Virus record (IMG/VR): IMGVR_UViG_3300044574_000078
Location: 1 to 46,948 of that record
Length of the DNA stretch: 46,948 nucleotides
Direction: 5' to 3' (one strand)
Source: a virus
Every line of letters begins with the position of its first letter. The stretch's first letter is position 1. The position numbers and the translations under genes were made by a program. Below, one piece after another: positions 31,458-40,537 of this stretch. The notes under the pieces were generated by a model. The model was not told the origin of the DNA, made no database searches, and worked only from the letters and a program-made list of their open reading frames with translations.

Positions 31458-33910
31458 AGGCTTCCTCCGTTTCTAGCGTATCGTTTAACGCCTGCGGATA
31501 CTGCCGATTGGTTTTTCTCAAACCACTGACGCAGCTGAGTCGGGTTGTGGATAACGTCACCGTGAAGGTGCAAGTGGACAGGACCGCCAGAACCGCCAGA
31601 ACCGCTTCCGCCTTCCGCCATATCGCGGATGACGTCAGCTTGCTCAGCTGGAAGAACCATTTCTTTTTGGTGGAGCTGTGTAATCGGATTGACGCCGGCC
31701 GGAACGTCCCAACCGCCCTCTGCCGCGACCATTGGTAGAAATGCCAAGGCGGCAGCTGACGCGGCAGCACCGGCAGCGGGCGCTGCTGGAGGTCCTACAA
31801 CCGGAATTGCTGCGGTTGACGCAACGGCTGCAGCACCAGCCACACCTGCTTGTGCGGTGATTTCACTAATGGCGTTGACTTTAGAAGCCACCTTGCCTAG
31901 AATTAAGGCCGCCAATTTCTTAGCTATCCACTGGGCAATCATCTGTTGTAGCATCTGGGTGATAGCATTCACCAACCCCATATACAAACCGCGCACGCCT
32001 TGACTGAATGATTGGAAGCCCATCAATGTCTTTGCTATGGAGTCTCCCCACGCTTGGCTAACGGCGTTAATGGCGTTGAACTGCGTTTGGTTTGATTGCA
32101 AAGCAGCTTCGGACCTCAACTGATAGGCGTTGAGCTGATGCTGACGTTCTATCTCAAGAATTTCGTTCTTGATGCGCTGATATTCAATCGGGTTCATATC
32201 AGGATCTTGCTCCATAAGAGCAAGTTTTTCCTGTAGACTGTTTGACGCTATGTTGAAACGCTCATTCTCAAATTGAACCTCCTGTTGGATACGTTCTGTC
32301 TTTGAGATGATACCAAGCTCTAGTTCAAGATCTGCTTGACGCTGAGAGTACTCAACCGCAGAATAAGCAGCCTGCTCATTGGAAGCCATGATTTCGTTGT
32401 TGATGGCTTTTTGCTGCGCGGCTGATGCACGCGATATCGCGGTGACTTGATCTTGAGCCTGAAGGTATTGGTTGGACGCTTCTCCATACTTCTCCTTCAT
32501 CTGGTTGGCGATGTCTGTGGCTATCTCAAGGCGAGTTTGTTGGTTGTTCTGGAATAAGTCGAGCTCATCACGCAAACCATTTATCTGCGCGCTGAATGCT
32601 TCTTGACGCACAGCACTGGCGGCGGCCAAGTACTTCTGTTCAACTTGAAGGCGTAGATCCGCCGACAATCCCTGCTGAGACAAAATGTTCTGCCAGAATG
32701 AAGCCTCAGCCTGCTCGCTGAACCCGTAGAACGTGTTGTTCTGTTGGTTCATGCGCTCATGAGATACTCGTTGTGAGGCCAGCAACGCCTCGAACTTGGA
32801 CATTTCGTCCTTGTCGCCGCCACTCTTTTTTGACCCTCCGGTCTTTTTAGATCCACCTGACTTTTTGGCGGCCTCCTCAGCGGCGTTTCTGGCGTTCGTC
32901 GCCTTGAGCACTTCTTCTTTGTACGCCTGCTCGGTCATGCGACCTGCGCTGAGAGCTTGCGTAAGAGCGTAGACGCGCCTTTCGTAACGACCAGCTGCGG
33001 CCGCAGATGCGTCAGTAGCTTCAGCAACCTCCTGTTGTATCTGAACTCCTCGTCCAGCACGGATTGACTGCTCGTTCTTTGCAATGAGGTTGTTTTGGCG
33101 TTCTATCTCGGCATTGAGGGTGTTGACATTGGCGCGGTCAACTGAAGCCTGGCCACCAATAAATGAACCGGCGGCGCCACCTACACCTTGACCGGCTGAA
33201 CCAGAAGCTGCGATAGTAGATGCTGAAAGTTTAGCGCGTGCCAACTCCAATTCAGCTACAGCAGCTTGCCTTGCAGCAACAGCTCGGTCGCGAAGTGATT
33301 GTGCCTGCCTGATGTTGGAGGCAGTAGACGACTGGGTTGTGCTGATTTCGCGCTCAGTGGCAGAACGTAATTCGTCTGTTGCCTTCTTTAAGTCTTTTGA
33401 CGCGTCTGTCTGTTCGTCTTGAGCGTCGGCAGCCTTACTGTGGGCAGCCCACATGACTCCGAGTATAGACACGGCACCCAGAATGGCTGAACCCCACGGA
33501 CCGGCAAGGAAGCCAACAAAGCCTCCTGCCGATCCGCGCATCAATGCTATTGCTTGAACAACTTGGTTGCCCTGTTGCGCAAAAATCATCATGGGATTAG
33601 TACCCATGGAGAACTGTGTCGCAACGTCACTTATCTGGTACGAGAGGACTTGGAGGCCCATTCGGCTCTGGCCGGCGGATGCTCCAACTTGCTGAAGAGC
33701 GTTGTTAGCACGGACAGCAGCAACAGGTAACTTGTTTCCAAGGTCGTCTACCACAGCAGCGATAGCAGACGCTGAAGAACCCTTTAGCTCAGACAGAGTG
33801 GCACTCATCTGTCCAACAGCGTTCTTCACAGCGCCAGTTGCTTGCGCCATCCCTTGGCTTACGCCAGACGCATCAGCTCCCACCCTAACATTGATACTGT
33901 CTTCACTCAT
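31454..33910 (-). CDS. Tail tape measure protein (818 aa)
   Basis: It starts MSEDSINVRVGADASGVSQG, typical of phage tape measures. Long Ala/Gln/Glu-rich coiled coils fill residues 170-640, and hydrophobic segments (FVGFLAGPWGSAILGAVSIL near 140) could insert in the host membrane. It ends in a small domain rich in Gly and His. Tape-measure length sets tail length; at about 1.5 angstrom per residue this predicts roughly 120 nm. It follows the frameshifted chaperone genes, the standard order. Confidence 0.92.
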   Translation of the reverse strand: MSEDSINVRVGADASGVSQGMAQATGAVKNAVGQMSATLSELKGSSASAIAAVVDDLGNKLPVAAVRANNALQQVGASAGQSRMGLQVLSYQISDVATQFSMGTNPMMIFAQQGNQVVQAIALMRGSAGGFVGFLAGPWGSAILGAVSILGVMWAAHSKAADAQDEQTDASKDLKKATDELRSATEREISTTQSSTASNIRQAQSLRDRAVAARQAAVAELELARAKLSASTIAASGSAGQGVGGAAGSFIGGQASVDRANVNTLNAEIERQNNLIAKNEQSIRAGRGVQIQQEVAEATDASAAAAGRYERRVYALTQALSAGRMTEQAYKEEVLKATNARNAAEEAAKKSGGSKKTGGSKKSGGDKDEMSKFEALLASQRVSHERMNQQNNTFYGFSEQAEASFWQNILSQQGLSADLRLQVEQKYLAAASAVRQEAFSAQINGLRDELDLFQNNQQTRLEIATDIANQMKEKYGEASNQYLQAQDQVTAISRASAAQQKAINNEIMASNEQAAYSAVEYSQRQADLELELGIISKTERIQQEVQFENERFNIASNSLQEKLALMEQDPDMNPIEYQRIKNEILEIERQHQLNAYQLRSEAALQSNQTQFNAINAVSQAWGDSIAKTLMGFQSFSQGVRGLYMGLVNAITQMLQQMIAQWIAKKLAALILGKVASKVNAISEITAQAGVAGAAAVASTAAIPVVGPPAAPAAGAAASAAALAFLPMVAAEGGWDVPAGVNPITQLHQKEMVLPAEQADVIRDMAEGGSGSGGSGGPVHLHLHGDVIHNPTQLRQWFEKNQSAVSAGVKRYARNGGSL

Positions 33911-33914
33911 AATG

Positions 33915-34456
33915 CTATCCCGGAGTCTGTGGAGCCATTGCCATAATATCTGCTATGCTAGACTGCTCTTCCTCTTCATTGTCTTTGCTTCCCAAACCCA
34001 GGTAGCCTTTAACCATCATGTGCAGCGGAGGATTTTTTGACCAATACTCCTTCAACTCCATTAGACGCGGTATGTCCATGTTGTCGGCAATGTAGTCCCA
34101 AGTCCAACCGGTGCTTGCAATCAAGTGGGCGTAGATCTCGCCCCAGCTTATTTTGCTGGGGCTTACGCTTCCCCCTGGTCTGTACTCATGACAAAACCTG
34201 AGACCTGAAGAACAGCCTGAAATACCTCGACCATGTTTCCAAGATCCAGAATGTCCTTAACCTCCTCCAAGGTCATGTCAGGATAGTTGCGTGCGATAGC
34301 TGCATGCGTTACTTCCGAGACCAGCTTTACCGACTTCGGATCGAGACCTCCCGTGAAGTTGACAAGCTGGTCTTGGTAGTATTCCACTTTGCTGAGTGAA
34401 AGTGGCGGCACGACATACATCTTGCCGCCAAGTTCGATTTCCTTCCCCTTAATCAT
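33915..34456 (-). CDS. Tail assembly chaperone G-T fusion made by -1 frameshift (about 180 aa)
   Basis: The downstream T part (MIASTGWTWDYIADNMDIPR to the stop at 33915) is open back through the G stop in the -1 frame (SWGEIYAHLIAST). Shifting at GGGGGAA (34175-34169) joins 97-codon G to T without a stop; 542 bases plus one reread base make 181 codons. T proteins bind the tape measure while G binds tube subunits. The T part has no ribosome site of its own, which supports the fusion. Confidence 0.8.
34140..34175 (-). promoter_or_regulatory. Programmed -1 frameshift signal
   Basis: Read on the minus strand: slippery GGGGGAA (34175-34169), 6-nt spacer containing the G stop TAA, then GCCCCAGC-(7 nt)-GCTGGGGC, a perfect 8-bp hairpin (34162-34140). 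This is the textbook slip-spacer-stem arrangement, although GGGGGAA is not one of the most efficient heptamers. Confidence 0.75.
34163..34456 (-). CDS. Tail assembly chaperone G (97 aa)
   Basis: ATG 34456 follows GGAGAATTGATT, choosing it over the in-frame 34480. The small alpha/beta protein (GKMYVVPPLSLSKVEYYQDQ) is the unshifted product that ends at TAA 34165-34163. It lies between tube and tape-measure genes, the conserved position of gpG-type chaperones. Confidence 0.8.
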   Translation of the reverse strand: MIKGKEIELGGKMYVVPPLSLSKVEYYQDQLVNFTGGLDPKSVKLVSEVTHAAIARNYPDMTLEEVKDILDLGNMVEVFQAVLQVSGFVMSTDQGEA

Positions 34457-34458
34457 AA

Positions 34459-35229
34459 TCAATTCTCCGTAGTGGCCCAAGTCATAACGTTGCCGGACGC
34501 ATCTGCAAAGACATCGAAGTCAAAGTCAGGCACGTTGAAGTCATCGAGCTTTGTTGCAAACGACAACTTCGAGGCAATGCAGGTGGGGAACGTCAACGTG
34601 AAGTTGCGGCCCTGGTAGATCGTCGTCAAATCGGCGCGGAACGTAGGTGCGTATCCCATTGGGACGTTCTGCACAGTCGACCGCTTTGCCGAAGTCGACG
34701 TGGCAGTGTACTGGAAGCTGATGAACACCGTGTTGCCCTGCTGAGCAATGTTGAAGGTGTAGACACCGGCTGTAACCGAATACTGACCGGTGGCAGGCGC
34801 AGAAGCAACGCGAACAAGCGGAATGCCGTTCGAGTCACGGACACCCAAATCGACGGCCCACGTACCGGACGACGGCACAACTGGAGTGGTCTGGAACGGA
34901 GTGGTTGGAATGACTGAGCCGGTCGTGTCATAGACGGTCGAGTAGATCCCCGACGTCATTGTCTGGCCGAAGAACAGGCTGTTGATGAGAGAGCCGTTGA
35001 GCTGCGCCATCTTGGCCTTCGCTCCGACCTTCCCCTTGCCGCGTCCAACCGCAACAGGAAATTGGTTCTGACCAAACAACATCTTGTTGTCGAAGTCGAT
35101 TTCGACGCTTACTTCCTGAAGCACACCAAACAGAACTGGTGATGCAACAGTTGCAGCGATCGCATTGCCGAATGCGTCAGACGTGGGGATGCCCCAGAGC
35201 TGACCGGCACCAAACGAGTATTGAGCCAT
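34459..35229 (-). CDS. Major tail tube protein (256 aa)
   Basis: AAGGAGAATACCC precedes the ATG. The sequence is beta-rich with MLFGQNQFPVAVGRGKGKVG, which fits tail tube folds of siphophages, and it is placed just before the chaperones. A central Thr/Ser-rich stretch (residues 95-175) looks like an added surface loop. No other tube candidate is present. Confidence 0.75.
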   Translation of the reverse strand: MAQYSFGAGQLWGIPTSDAFGNAIAATVASPVLFGVLQEVSVEIDFDNKMLFGQNQFPVAVGRGKGKVGAKAKMAQLNGSLINSLFFGQTMTSGIYSTVYDTTGSVIPTTPFQTTPVVPSSGTWAVDLGVRDSNGIPLVRVASAPATGQYSVTAGVYTFNIAQQGNTVFISFQYTATSTSAKRSTVQNVPMGYAPTFRADLTTIYQGRNFTLTFPTCIASKLSFATKLDDFNVPDFDFDVFADASGNVMTWATTEN

Positions 35230-35242
35230 GGGTATTCTCCTT

Positions 35243-35674
35243 TTAGTCGGCTGTTAAGATCATAATGGGGACTATGGCGACAGCCTGTTCGCCGAGTAGA
35301 CCCTCGTCCGTGATTAAGTCGCCCTCAATGCGGGCGTATTCAACAAGACCGCCCAAAGTTTGGGTATCTACTGCAGAGTGGTCTGGTTGTAGTGATGCAA
35401 CAACCGCGTCAAGCATGTTGTTCAGCGTGGTAGCTGGAACCTCATTGGCTTGAGTTTGAGAAGTTGCATAAAGGTAGAGCTTGACTTCCAAAAACCAGCG
35501 TGTTGGCTGGCGACTTTGAACGACAGCACGTTCACCAACTTGAGCCATAAACATAGCTGGTTGCTGACCAGCCGAGACATCAGACCAGTGCTTCAACACA
35601 CGTGAGGAAGTCTGCCACTGATAGGCTCCAGTAAGGCGTGCGAATAACGCTGCGTAGATGGCTTCGCGGTTCAC
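35243..35674 (-). CDS. Tail terminator / completion protein (143 aa)
   Basis: Alpha/beta protein starting MNREAIYAALFARLTG with a C-terminal QAVAIVPIMILTAD. The N-terminal helix plus beta layout and position between the gp10-like and tube genes fit the tail terminator family. It caps the tube and meets the head. Overlaps the upstream stop by 4 bases. Confidence 0.7.
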   Translation of the reverse strand: MNREAIYAALFARLTGAYQWQTSSRVLKHWSDVSAGQQPAMFMAQVGERAVVQSRQPTRWFLEVKLYLYATSQTQANEVPATTLNNMLDAVVASLQPDHSAVDTQTLGGLVEYARIEGDLITDEGLLGEQAVAIVPIMILTAD

Positions 35675-36156
35675 TTTGCAGCCCTCCGCACAGCAGCTTC
35701 TATTTCTGTGCTGATGATGCCAGTCTCAGCAAAATCCTTCAATGCAGACCGGAGAAAAGACCGTTCAGGCAGATTAACAGTACGTGTGTGGACTCGTATC
35801 TGCACGCTGCGAGGCGTGATAGACCGACCCCACACCTGCTTGATTTCCCGCATGTGTGCTTCAATAGTTTCTGTTCCGGAGAAACCATACTCATGCTTCC
35901 GTCCGTAACTGACGTTAGTTGACACCTTGCCTACGATCTTGTCGCCTTGGTCTACAACCACCTGGTCAATCGAGCGACGCAAAGTTCCTGTCCTGACGTT
36001 CAGGACTTGTCCGCTAAGCTTGTTAGCTTTGACGTGCTTTTGCAGTTTGATCGCCAGACGGGTAATGGCAATCTTCAGCTGCACACGGAGCTTGCCAGGC
36101 ATAGCATCAAACTGTCTGATGACCGACTCAGATCCTGTGACGTAACCATCAATCAT
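35671..36156 (-). CDS. HK97 gp10-like head-tail protein (161 aa)
   Basis: ATG 36156 is in ATGA overlap with the previous gene; the frame continues to 36177. RTGTLRRSI and YGRKHEYGFSGTETI are the conserved features of HK97 gp10-like proteins, which act in head-tail joining. A C-terminal PERSFLRSAL segment agrees. Confidence 0.82.
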   Translation of the reverse strand: MIDGYVTGSESVIRQFDAMPGKLRVQLKIAITRLAIKLQKHVKANKLSGQVLNVRTGTLRRSIDQVVVDQGDKIVGKVSTNVSYGRKHEYGFSGTETIEAHMREIKQVWGRSITPRSVQIRVHTRTVNLPERSFLRSALKDFAETGIISTEIEAAVRRAAK

Positions 36157-36695
36157 GACGGCACCACATTCATCCACTGATGCAGTGACGTTTTGATACG
36201 CGACGGCAAATCAGCCACATTGAAGGTTACCGTCTCGCCACCAAGCTGCTTGCTGATGTGGCCAATGCGTTCTTTTTCGCGGTAGATAACACCAACCAAC
36301 TCAACGCATGCTTGTTCAATACCAAACGGCACTGACGCGTAGCCTGCTGTGTAAGTTACCTTGATGTTTGCCTTGCCGCTGGTGAATACTTTGTCTGACA
36401 GATAGACGATCCTGTCGTCAAATGTAAACCCGGTGGTGTAGACAATTTCGTCAATTGAGACGGAAGCAACAGCTGACACCGGGTACTGACGAAGACACAA
36501 TCCGGTAGTCCCACTACCATGGTGAACTTCGTTTGTGTATGTCTGCGTCTTCAGACCTCTGTCGAGAAGCTCGATGATGAGGTTACTTGCCGACGTAATT
36601 AGTCGGTCAAGCAACCCGTCATCAGTGTTATTGTTGGACAAACCAAGCCACGCTTTGACGTTGGCCAAAGTGGTCAAGTCTATTGCGTTGGCCAT
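36153..36695 (-). CDS. Head-tail connector, gp6/Ad1-like (180 aa)
   Basis: It opens with MANAIDLTTLANVKAWLGLS and LLDRLITSASNLIIELLDRG, the helical front of gp6-like head-tail adaptors, followed by a beta core and a C-terminal helix. It should bind the portal ring. Position downstream of the capsid gene agrees. Confidence 0.8.
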   Translation of the reverse strand: MANAIDLTTLANVKAWLGLSNNNTDDGLLDRLITSASNLIIELLDRGLKTQTYTNEVHHGSGTTGLCLRQYPVSAVASVSIDEIVYTTGFTFDDRIVYLSDKVFTSGKANIKVTYTAGYASVPFGIEQACVELVGVIYREKERIGHISKQLGGETVTFNVADLPSRIKTSLHQWMNVVPS

Positions 36696-36701
36696 GGTGT
36701 G

Positions 36702-36911
36702 TTAGTCCTCTTCTTTCTTGGTGCTCTTGCGAGCTGACTTGCCACCGTCGTCTTCAACGGTCTCAGGAATTGGCTCGTATCCGAACGGGATGAGGGCGCT
36801 GGCGTACTCGCCTTCGTTGGGCAGTTCAACCACGCCTTTGACGATGTTGAAAGTCTGTCCACCAATGCTCACGCTGGGACCAGCGTCTTCAGGTGCTTTC
36901 CATTTCGACAT
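36702..36911 (-). CDS. Small hypothetical structural-region protein (69 aa)
   Basis: ATG after AGAGGAGAATAAGC. A short beta-rich core (VSIGGQTFNIVKGVVELPNE) and a charged Lys/Glu tail. It lies between capsid and connector genes; possibly a minor head protein. No family recognised. Confidence 0.65.
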   Translation of the reverse strand: MSKWKAPEDAGPSVSIGGQTFNIVKGVVELPNEGEYASALIPFGYEPIPETVEDDGGKSARKSTKKEED

Positions 36912-36967
36912 GCTTATTCTCCTCTGGGTGTAAGTGGGCGGAGCTCAGCAACCCCGCCCACCGACAA

Positions 36968-38485
36968 TTAACCGTTACCGATGTTGGTGATGATACCCAT
37001 CGAGAACGGAGCGTAGTGCTGGAGTACGCCGTCAAAATAGACGCCGTAGTCGTAGCGACGGCTGCTGAGAGGCCACTCGAGCTGGTAGTAATCCTGGCGG
37101 AGGAGCATACGCGCAACCGAAGGAACACCGCTCATCGGATACGGGACATTCTGCGTGTAGAACAGAATGGTGCCGGCCGGCATGTTGGGGTGGACAACGA
37201 CGGGAACGATGTCGCCGGTCACCTTGTTCATGTAGCTGCCAATCTTCGTACCAGCAACGATGGTGGTAGGACCATCGATGTCGCGGAACAGCTGAAGCAG
37301 AGGCGCGCCGGATCCGGCAATAACCTTCTTGCTGATGTTAATCAGCTCCTGCGACGACACCATGATGACCGACGGCGACAAGCGATACCGGTTATACAGG
37401 TTGACGAACAGCTGCTCGAACTCGACAATGCCGCCAGCGTTGTCCGCAGTCAGCGGCGTTCCAGTGCCAGCGGTACCGGTAGCTTGAGCAATGATGGTTG
37501 CGTTCGAACCAGGCTTGAATGCCTGAGTAAGCAGACCGTCAAAGTCGAGGGTTGAGGCCGAACGGTCGGCTGCACCACCAGGAATGGCCGAAGCCAGCTG
37601 GCCAGTACCGACGATTGCAGTAAGAGTCATCGAGTTGATTGGGGTAACAACCTGAAGACGCTCGTTGGCGGCCGTTCCAACAAACCAAGCGTAACCGACG
37701 GCGCCGTTGACGCGAGTCACGGTTGCCGACAGAGTCGAGGTTGCACCGGTGGTGGCCTGCGCAGCAGCAGCGGACTGCTGTGCGTTGCCGCCGCCAAACA
37801 CGCTCGTACCGCCGCCAGCGTTGGTGCGGGTGATGAGACCAGGAACCAGCGAAGTTGCCGGGTCAAAGATCTGACCGATACCGCCGTTGTTGGCACCCAC
37901 CATGTCAAGGTAGGCTTGGAGACCAAGGGCTACACAGATGACGTTGTAGGTCGCGGCCGCAATAGTACCGCCTGTGGTTGCTGTCGACGTGGTAGGCGTC
38001 GGGGTGGTACCCATGGCGATCGAGGTGTTACCACCAAGGATGGTCCGCTCTTCCTGGATCATCGTAGCCTGCAGCGTAGACGTGACGGCAAGAGCCTTGA
38101 CGTCCTCGTAGTTCTTCGCTGCGTAGCCGGCTTCGAACGTGACGTTGTTTTCCAGACCGAAGCCGCGGAACGCAGCCAGGTATTCCGCGGCTTCGTGGTT
38201 GATGATGCCGCCGCGCAGACCTTCACCCACACCCGCACGAACGTTGGAAACGTTGATGTTGGTGATGGCCTTCCAGTTCGCTTGAATGGCAAAGCCGCCG
38301 GTGTCACGTGGCAGCATGTTGCGCAGCGGTGTCAGTACAGGGAACAGCTTCTTCGACGGTGCTTCGAGGTTGTAGGCCTGAAGACCGGTAGTTGCAGTAC
38401 CAGGTTGGACAAACGACTTGATGAGGTCGTCAGGGCTTGACTGAGCCACTTTGGCCAGTGCAAGGGTTTCTTCGGTGATGCTCAT
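36968..38485 (-). CDS. Major capsid protein with inserted beta domain (505 aa)
   Basis: ATG 38485 follows CAAGGAGCATCACA; the frame upstream to 38638 overlaps the protease gene and is not used. The N-terminal part (LFPVLTPLRNMLPRDTGGFA) and the C-terminal SGVPSVARMLLRQDYYQLEW fit an HK97-fold capsid. Residues about 160-330 are Thr/Ala/Gly-rich and contain TLSATVTRVNGAVGYAWFVG, an Ig- or fibronectin-like insertion likely displayed on the shell. Downstream of the protease/scaffold as expected. Confidence 0.85.
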   Translation of the reverse strand: MSITEETLALAKVAQSSPDDLIKSFVQPGTATTGLQAYNLEAPSKKLFPVLTPLRNMLPRDTGGFAIQANWKAITNINVSNVRAGVGEGLRGGIINHEAAEYLAAFRGFGLENNVTFEAGYAAKNYEDVKALAVTSTLQATMIQEERTILGGNTSIAMGTTPTPTTSTATTGGTIAAATYNVICVALGLQAYLDMVGANNGGIGQIFDPATSLVPGLITRTNAGGGTSVFGGGNAQQSAAAAQATTGATSTLSATVTRVNGAVGYAWFVGTAANERLQVVTPINSMTLTAIVGTGQLASAIPGGAADRSASTLDFDGLLTQAFKPGSNATIIAQATGTAGTGTPLTADNAGGIVEFEQLFVNLYNRYRLSPSVIMVSSQELINISKKVIAGSGAPLLQLFRDIDGPTTIVAGTKIGSYMNKVTGDIVPVVVHPNMPAGTILFYTQNVPYPMSGVPSVARMLLRQDYYQLEWPLSSRRYDYGVYFDGVLQHYAPFSMGIITNIGNG

Positions 38486-38507
38486 TGTGATGCTCCTTGA
38501 TTTTTGG

Positions 38508-38939
38508 TTAGCCGACCAAACCACCGGTTCGATGCAGCTTCTTGATTTCCCACGCCGCCAGCTGTTCAGGTCCAAGCCCGTCGGGAGGGGTATCCTCATC
38601 CGAGTTGCTCGACTTGCCGACGTCTTCCGACTTTCCAACGGTTTTCAACATGCCCTTTGCAGGAGCAGGCTGGTTCTCCAAATTCTCAAGCCGCTTGATA
38701 AGCGGGTCAAGAGCCTTGGTAACGACGTCGGAAAACTTCGACAGAATGTCGTCGGCTTTTGCCAAGTCATCGGTGGCTGCGGACTTTTCCGAGCCTTCGT
38801 TGCCAGACTTGTCAGAAGTCTCTTCACCTTCAGGGCCTTCCTTCTTCGTTTTGTCCTCGTCCTGCTCAGTGGCTTCGGCCGCAGACTTTTCTTCGGCTTC
38901 ATCGCTCTTGGCGAGGTTGGTTTCATCGCTGGTAGTCAT
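38508..38939 (-). CDS. Nested scaffold protein from an internal start (143 aa)
   Basis: Within the protease frame, ATG 38939 has AAAGGAGCAACTACA at ideal spacing. The product begins MTTSDETNLAKSDEAEEKSA and is acidic coiled coil with a C-terminal LGPEQLAAWEIKKL helix, the design of scaffold proteins such as lambda Nu3, which arises the same way. It would guide capsid assembly and then be degraded. Confidence 0.6.
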   Translation of the reverse strand: MTTSDETNLAKSDEAEEKSAAEATEQDEDKTKKEGPEGEETSDKSGNEGSEKSAATDDLAKADDILSKFSDVVTKALDPLIKRLENLENQPAPAKGMLKTVGKSEDVGKSSNSDEDTPPDGLGPEQLAAWEIKKLHRTGGLVG

Positions 38940-39722
38940 TGTAGTTGCTCCTTTGCTGGTTTCGGCGATTTCTTCACCAATCATCTCAACCAGCGTAGCC
39001 GTCAAATCATTAACATGCTGCTTGAGCTTTGCGGACACACCGCTTGTCTCCCCCTCGTAAGCTGCGTCAAAAGCCACGCTGCTTTGCAGGCTCTTGAGGC
39101 AGCCGAGTAGGTGGGCAAGTTCGGCGATGTCCCAAAACGATTTTTCCGCTGTCTTGCCTTCGTCAATAAATGATTTAGCCAGCTCAACAAGTTTGCTTGG
39201 AGCGATAGAACCTTTGTTGACAAGATCTGACAGTTGGTCGATAGATGACAGCTCGACGTCATCATGGTTAGGCTTATCGATGTCTTCAGCCTTGTACATG
39301 GTGAAGACCGCATCAGGATTTGCCGGTCGGTCAACCAGACTGATTTCAACCAACTTGATCCCTGTGATGATGTTGATGTTGTCAGGATCGCGGGTGAGAA
39401 CCTTGCCGCCGATTGAAAAGCCCTTGTAGACCTTAGCCTGGACCTTCTTGACGGCCTCGCTATCCACGATGTGTGCTCCGAACCAGGTGCGACCGTCGTC
39501 CATGACTTTGGCCTCGATAGCTGTTCCGGCAGCCTTGGCTTGGTGCATCTCACGGACAGCACCGAATTTAAGGTAGTCTGGAAGGGCGGTGGCGATTGCA
39601 ACAGACGTTACAATCTCTCCGTCACTGTCTTCAGACGCAGATGAGGCGTAACCGTAGACTTTGACTGTGCCGTCGTCTTGAGGTTCTGCCTTTTCAATCT
39701 GGGCGTAGAGGACTTTGCGCAT
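38508..39722 (-). CDS. Prohead protease-scaffold fusion (404 aa)
   Basis: Residues 1-160 are an S78/U35-type prohead protease: VKVYGYASSASEDSDGEIV, catalytic H60 in REMHQAKAAG, S103 in GFSIGG and the LVEISLVDRPANPDA end motif. The rest is a helical linker and an acidic scaffold. The protease should cleave scaffold and itself during maturation. It starts 1 base inside the head morphogenesis stop. Confidence 0.88.
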   Translation of the reverse strand: MRKVLYAQIEKAEPQDDGTVKVYGYASSASEDSDGEIVTSVAIATALPDYLKFGAVREMHQAKAAGTAIEAKVMDDGRTWFGAHIVDSEAVKKVQAKVYKGFSIGGKVLTRDPDNINIITGIKLVEISLVDRPANPDAVFTMYKAEDIDKPNHDDVELSSIDQLSDLVNKGSIAPSKLVELAKSFIDEGKTAEKSFWDIAELAHLLGCLKSLQSSVAFDAAYEGETSGVSAKLKQHVNDLTATLVEMIGEEIAETSKGATTMTTSDETNLAKSDEAEEKSAAEATEQDEDKTKKEGPEGEETSDKSGNEGSEKSAATDDLAKADDILSKFSDVVTKALDPLIKRLENLENQPAPAKGMLKTVGKSEDVGKSSNSDEDTPPDGLGPEQLAAWEIKKLHRTGGLVG

Positions 39723-40537
39723 CAGATGGTCTCCAGTTCTTCAATCAATTCAGGTAGAAGCGTGCACTCACAGTTTGGATGTGCGGTCGGAGCAAATATG
39801 CCCGGGGCATACTGGTAATCAAGGGGAACAACACCGACAGCTTGGTAACCAAGACATATGAGGCACGGATCAAAATCTACTAACCAAGATTTGCCGTCTA
39901 CCACCCCAGACTCTTCCCATCCTATCAACGCGCCAGCACTGTCTGCATTAGCTATCTCAGTGCGAGCAATCATCCTCGACCGCTCATCTGAGAAGGCGTA
40001 GCTATTTCGCAACCGCCTAGCCAGCTTATCAGTACTATCACCCGCCTCAATCGCCCTGCGTATTTCTATACGCAGCATATCACGCGTCGCGGAGTCGATA
40101 GCCCAGTGCGGATCTGGGTTGGGAACGTAAAAGTCGCCTATTCGACTCATGCCTACCAACTCAGCGGCACGAATGCGAGCCCATTGTTCGGCTCTAACGC
40201 GCATGCCGGCGCCAAACTCATCAACCATACCTGGGTCGATCTGCTCAAGAGCTAGTCCACCACCCGCAACGGCCACACCTGCCAAGTAGGGTTCAACATT
40301 TTCCGCTAGCGGCTGCCAATCGATGTTGACATTGTCCGTAGCTTCACCCGCCTGACTATCTGGGTCGTCTACCTTGGTGAGCCCCAATTGTAAACCTATT
40401 TGTTGAGACACAGAGACGATTTGTTGCTCAAAAAACACCTGAATAGCTAGCCTCATCAACATCCTGTTCTTAGCGACGACGGCGCGGTTAATATACCGTC
40501 TGTCATCACGTGTTGGAGGGTAGGCTTTAGCCTGCAC
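39722..40537 (-). CDS. Phage head morphogenesis protein, SPP1 gp7/Mu F-like (271 aa)
   Basis: The C-terminal half has RMIARTEIANADSAGALIGW, then the CLICLGY pair and HPNCECTLLP, the conserved signature of the phage Mu F/SPP1 gp7 family, which includes two Cys/His clusters. These minor head proteins bind the portal and enter the capsid. Overlaps the portal gene by 11 bases, as usual. Confidence 0.9.
   Translation of the reverse strand: MQAKAYPPTRDDRRYINRAVVAKNRMLMRLAIQVFFEQQIVSVSQQIGLQLGLTKVDDPDSQAGEATDNVNIDWQPLAENVEPYLAGVAVAGGGLALEQIDPGMVDEFGAGMRVRAEQWARIRAAELVGMSRIGDFYVPNPDPHWAIDSATRDMLRIEIRRAIEAGDSTDKLARRLRNSYAFSDERSRMIARTEIANADSAGALIGWEESGVVDGKSWLVDFDPCLICLGYQAVGVVPLDYQYAPGIFAPTAHPNCECTLLPELIEELETI

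Noticed and set aside
38486-38638. N-terminal extension of the capsid gene
   Set aside because: It overlaps the protease gene end; the ribosome site at 38485 decides the shorter start.
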